A stretch of DNA of 64,000 nucleotides from Streptomyces sp. NRRL S-455. Its GTDB lineage: Bacteria; Actinomycetota; Actinomycetes; Streptomycetales; Streptomycetaceae. The stretch is taken from NCBI RefSeq assembly GCF_000717875.1, contig NZ_JOCT01000028.1, positions 34,388 to 98,387 on the forward strand, in the 5' to 3' direction. The notes beneath the pieces were generated by a model. It ran no database searches, was not told where the DNA came from, and saw only the letters and a program-made list of their open reading frames with translations. Position numbers and translations under genes: made by a program. Position 1 is the first letter of the stretch, and each line of letters opens with the position of its first letter. Of the stretch, positions 63,159 to 64,000 are shown piece by piece.

Positions 63159-63513
63159 GCCGCGTTCCGCGTATCGCGCCGCTCCGGTGGAGCGGCGCGG
63201 AGCCGGGGAGGCTGTCGGCTGGGTGCCGGTGGAGTGGAGCGGGGAAGAAGGCGGCCCTGGTGCCGGCTCAGCGGTCCGGCGTGCCCGCGAGGCCGGCTCC
63301 GCCGCGGGGCCGGTGCGGCGTGGGGGCACGGGAGCCACCGCTGATCCGAAGAGCCGGCGTGGGGCCGGGCCCGGTGCCGGCGCTCCTGCTGCGGCGGGGC
63401 GGGGAGCGGGTCACGGGGGAGGCGTCGCCCCTGTGGTTCGGCGCCCGACCGCGAATCGTGTCGCCGCTGTTCAGGGGGTGCGGCGTGGGGCTGGGTACGC
63501 CGCTGCTCAGGGG
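63159..63513 (+). other. 355-bp stretch without a confirmed gene
   Basis: This is a Gly/Arg-codon-rich region between the secreted protein and the last gene. All three plus frames are largely open because of high GC, but codon third positions are less biased than in neighbouring genes. It could be an N-terminal extension of the last gene (from ATG 63145) or non-coding. Confidence 0.35.
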
Positions 63514-63526
63514 ATGAGGCGTGAGG
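63463..63526 (+). repeat. Imperfect direct repeat
   Basis: A roughly 28-base unit GCCGCTG(T/C)TCAGGGG... is present twice (starting near 63463 and 63499), spanning the region just before the last gene. It may reflect local slippage. Confidence 0.45.
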
Positions 63527-64000
63527 TCAAGTCCGGACACGTCACCGCTCCGGGGGTGCGTCGCAGGCGGGCCCGCAGGCCCTGGTACCGGAGGCGCGCC
63601 TACCGACTGACGCGGACGATCGTGGTGGCCGTGTCGGTGTTGATGGCCATGGTCTGGTGGGACCGGGGCGGCGAGTCCGGCAGGGCGGCCACGGCCCTCC
63701 CGCCGAGTTCCGCAGGGGCGGCCGTTGCCGTGCCGGGCGAGTCCGGCGACGACCGTGCTGCCGTACCGGGCGGCTCGACGGACGTCACCGCCCGGCCGCG
63801 CCGCTCCCGCGCACCCGAACCCCACACCGGCACGTCCTGGGCACCTGCGTCCCGCCCTGCCACGCCCCCCGCCCATGGGTCTGAGCCCTCCGGGACCCCC
63901 ACAGCACGCCCCTCCACCGCCGCCGGAGACGCACGTCACCAGCAGCCCACCACGGCCCCCGAGCCGAACCACACCCCCACCCGCACGCCCACATCAACCC
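63514..64000 (+). CDS. Membrane-anchored protein, N-terminal part (3' end outside window)
   Basis: The frame is open to the window end. It encodes a basic cytoplasmic start (RRRRARRPWYRRRAYRLTRT), one TM helix (TIVVAVSVLMAMVWWD, codons about 63625-63672), then a Pro/Ala/Thr-rich extracellular stretch of over 100 residues. This topology is common in Streptomyces class F sortases and in other single-pass wall proteins; the catalytic part is not in view, so this is only a possibility. The start is uncertain: ATG 63514 is listed, GTG 63556 is possible. The same frame is open back to an ATG at 63145 that would overlap the preceding gene by 14 bases. Confidence 0.5.
   Translation, partial: MRREVKSGHVTAPGVRRRRARRPWYRRRAYRLTRTIVVAVSVLMAMVWWDRGGESGRAATALPPSSAGAAVAVPGESGDDRAAVPGGSTDVTARPRRSRAPEPHTGTSWAPASRPATPPAHGSEPSGTPTARPSTAAGDARHQQPTTAPEPNHTPTRTPTST

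Overview
The window is about 72% GC, with GTG/TTG starts, strong third-position GC and short overlapping operons. Its content (SepF-like protein, resuscitation-promoting-factor domain protein, streptogrisin-type proteases, secreted lipases, AA10 oxygenase with a sortase signal, ECF sigma/anti-sigma pair) points to a Streptomyces chromosome arm close to the core. The order cmk - plsC - der ... sepF-like ... dnaE2 - Y-family ... lipase - LPMO ... GDSL lipase - kinase - ECF sigma ... hmgA resembles, from memory, the S. coelicolor SCO17xx region. No rRNA, tRNA, insertion sequence, prophage or CRISPR array was recognised.

Layout. 1-5.4 kb: end of cmk, plsC, der, a strong bidirectional terminator, two uncharacterised actinobacterial genes, then an RPF/LysM muralytic protein behind a long leader with a Crp-like site. 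5.4-11.5 kb: a branched-chain-amino-acid-type ABC transporter in which both permeases and one ATPase are fused into one 974-residue protein, with its lipoproteins divergent. 11.5-20.5 kb: WYL regulator, a stand-alone cytochrome oxidase subunit I, an I78-type small inhibitor, PAP2 phosphatase, PIG-V-like mannosyltransferase, DHA2 exporter, glutaryl-CoA-type dehydrogenase. 20.5-24 kb: SepF-like protein and two streptogrisin-type proteases. 24-29 kb: SOS-boxed dnaE2 plus a catalytically degenerate Y-family partner, then a deletion scar joining the remains of a cupin and a MarR gene. 29.7-36.2 kb: lipase, LAETG-anchored LPMO, a 44-residue protein, methyltransferase, DUF402, double GNAT, YtrA-type GntR, RidA and a WYL regulator. 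36.2-45.3 kb: DUF72, an AAA ATPase, an overlapping glycan cassette (two GT2 enzymes plus a polysaccharide deacetylase), subtilisin, GDSL lipase and a membrane Ser/Thr kinase.

45.4-51.9 kb is the most interesting part. A DUF4331 - TPR - NicO metal-transporter operon lies back to back with a SigK-type ECF sigma factor and an RskA-type anti-sigma factor. Both sides of the intergenic region carry near-identical candidate ECF promoters (CCATCC/CAATCC, 15-bp spacer, GCGAAT/CCGAAT). This suggests one sigma-controlled envelope/metal system with autoregulation.

52-64 kb: a small basic protein, an orphan type-ISP restriction specificity-like domain, HutC-type GntR, hmgA, a lipoprotein - TetR pair, a molybdopterin oxidoreductase behind a perfect 18-bp operator-like palindrome, a CitMHS citrate transporter, an MFS transporter, a secreted C-terminally anchored protein, and the start of a membrane protein cut by the window end. 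Functions were assigned by reading motifs; no database search was run.
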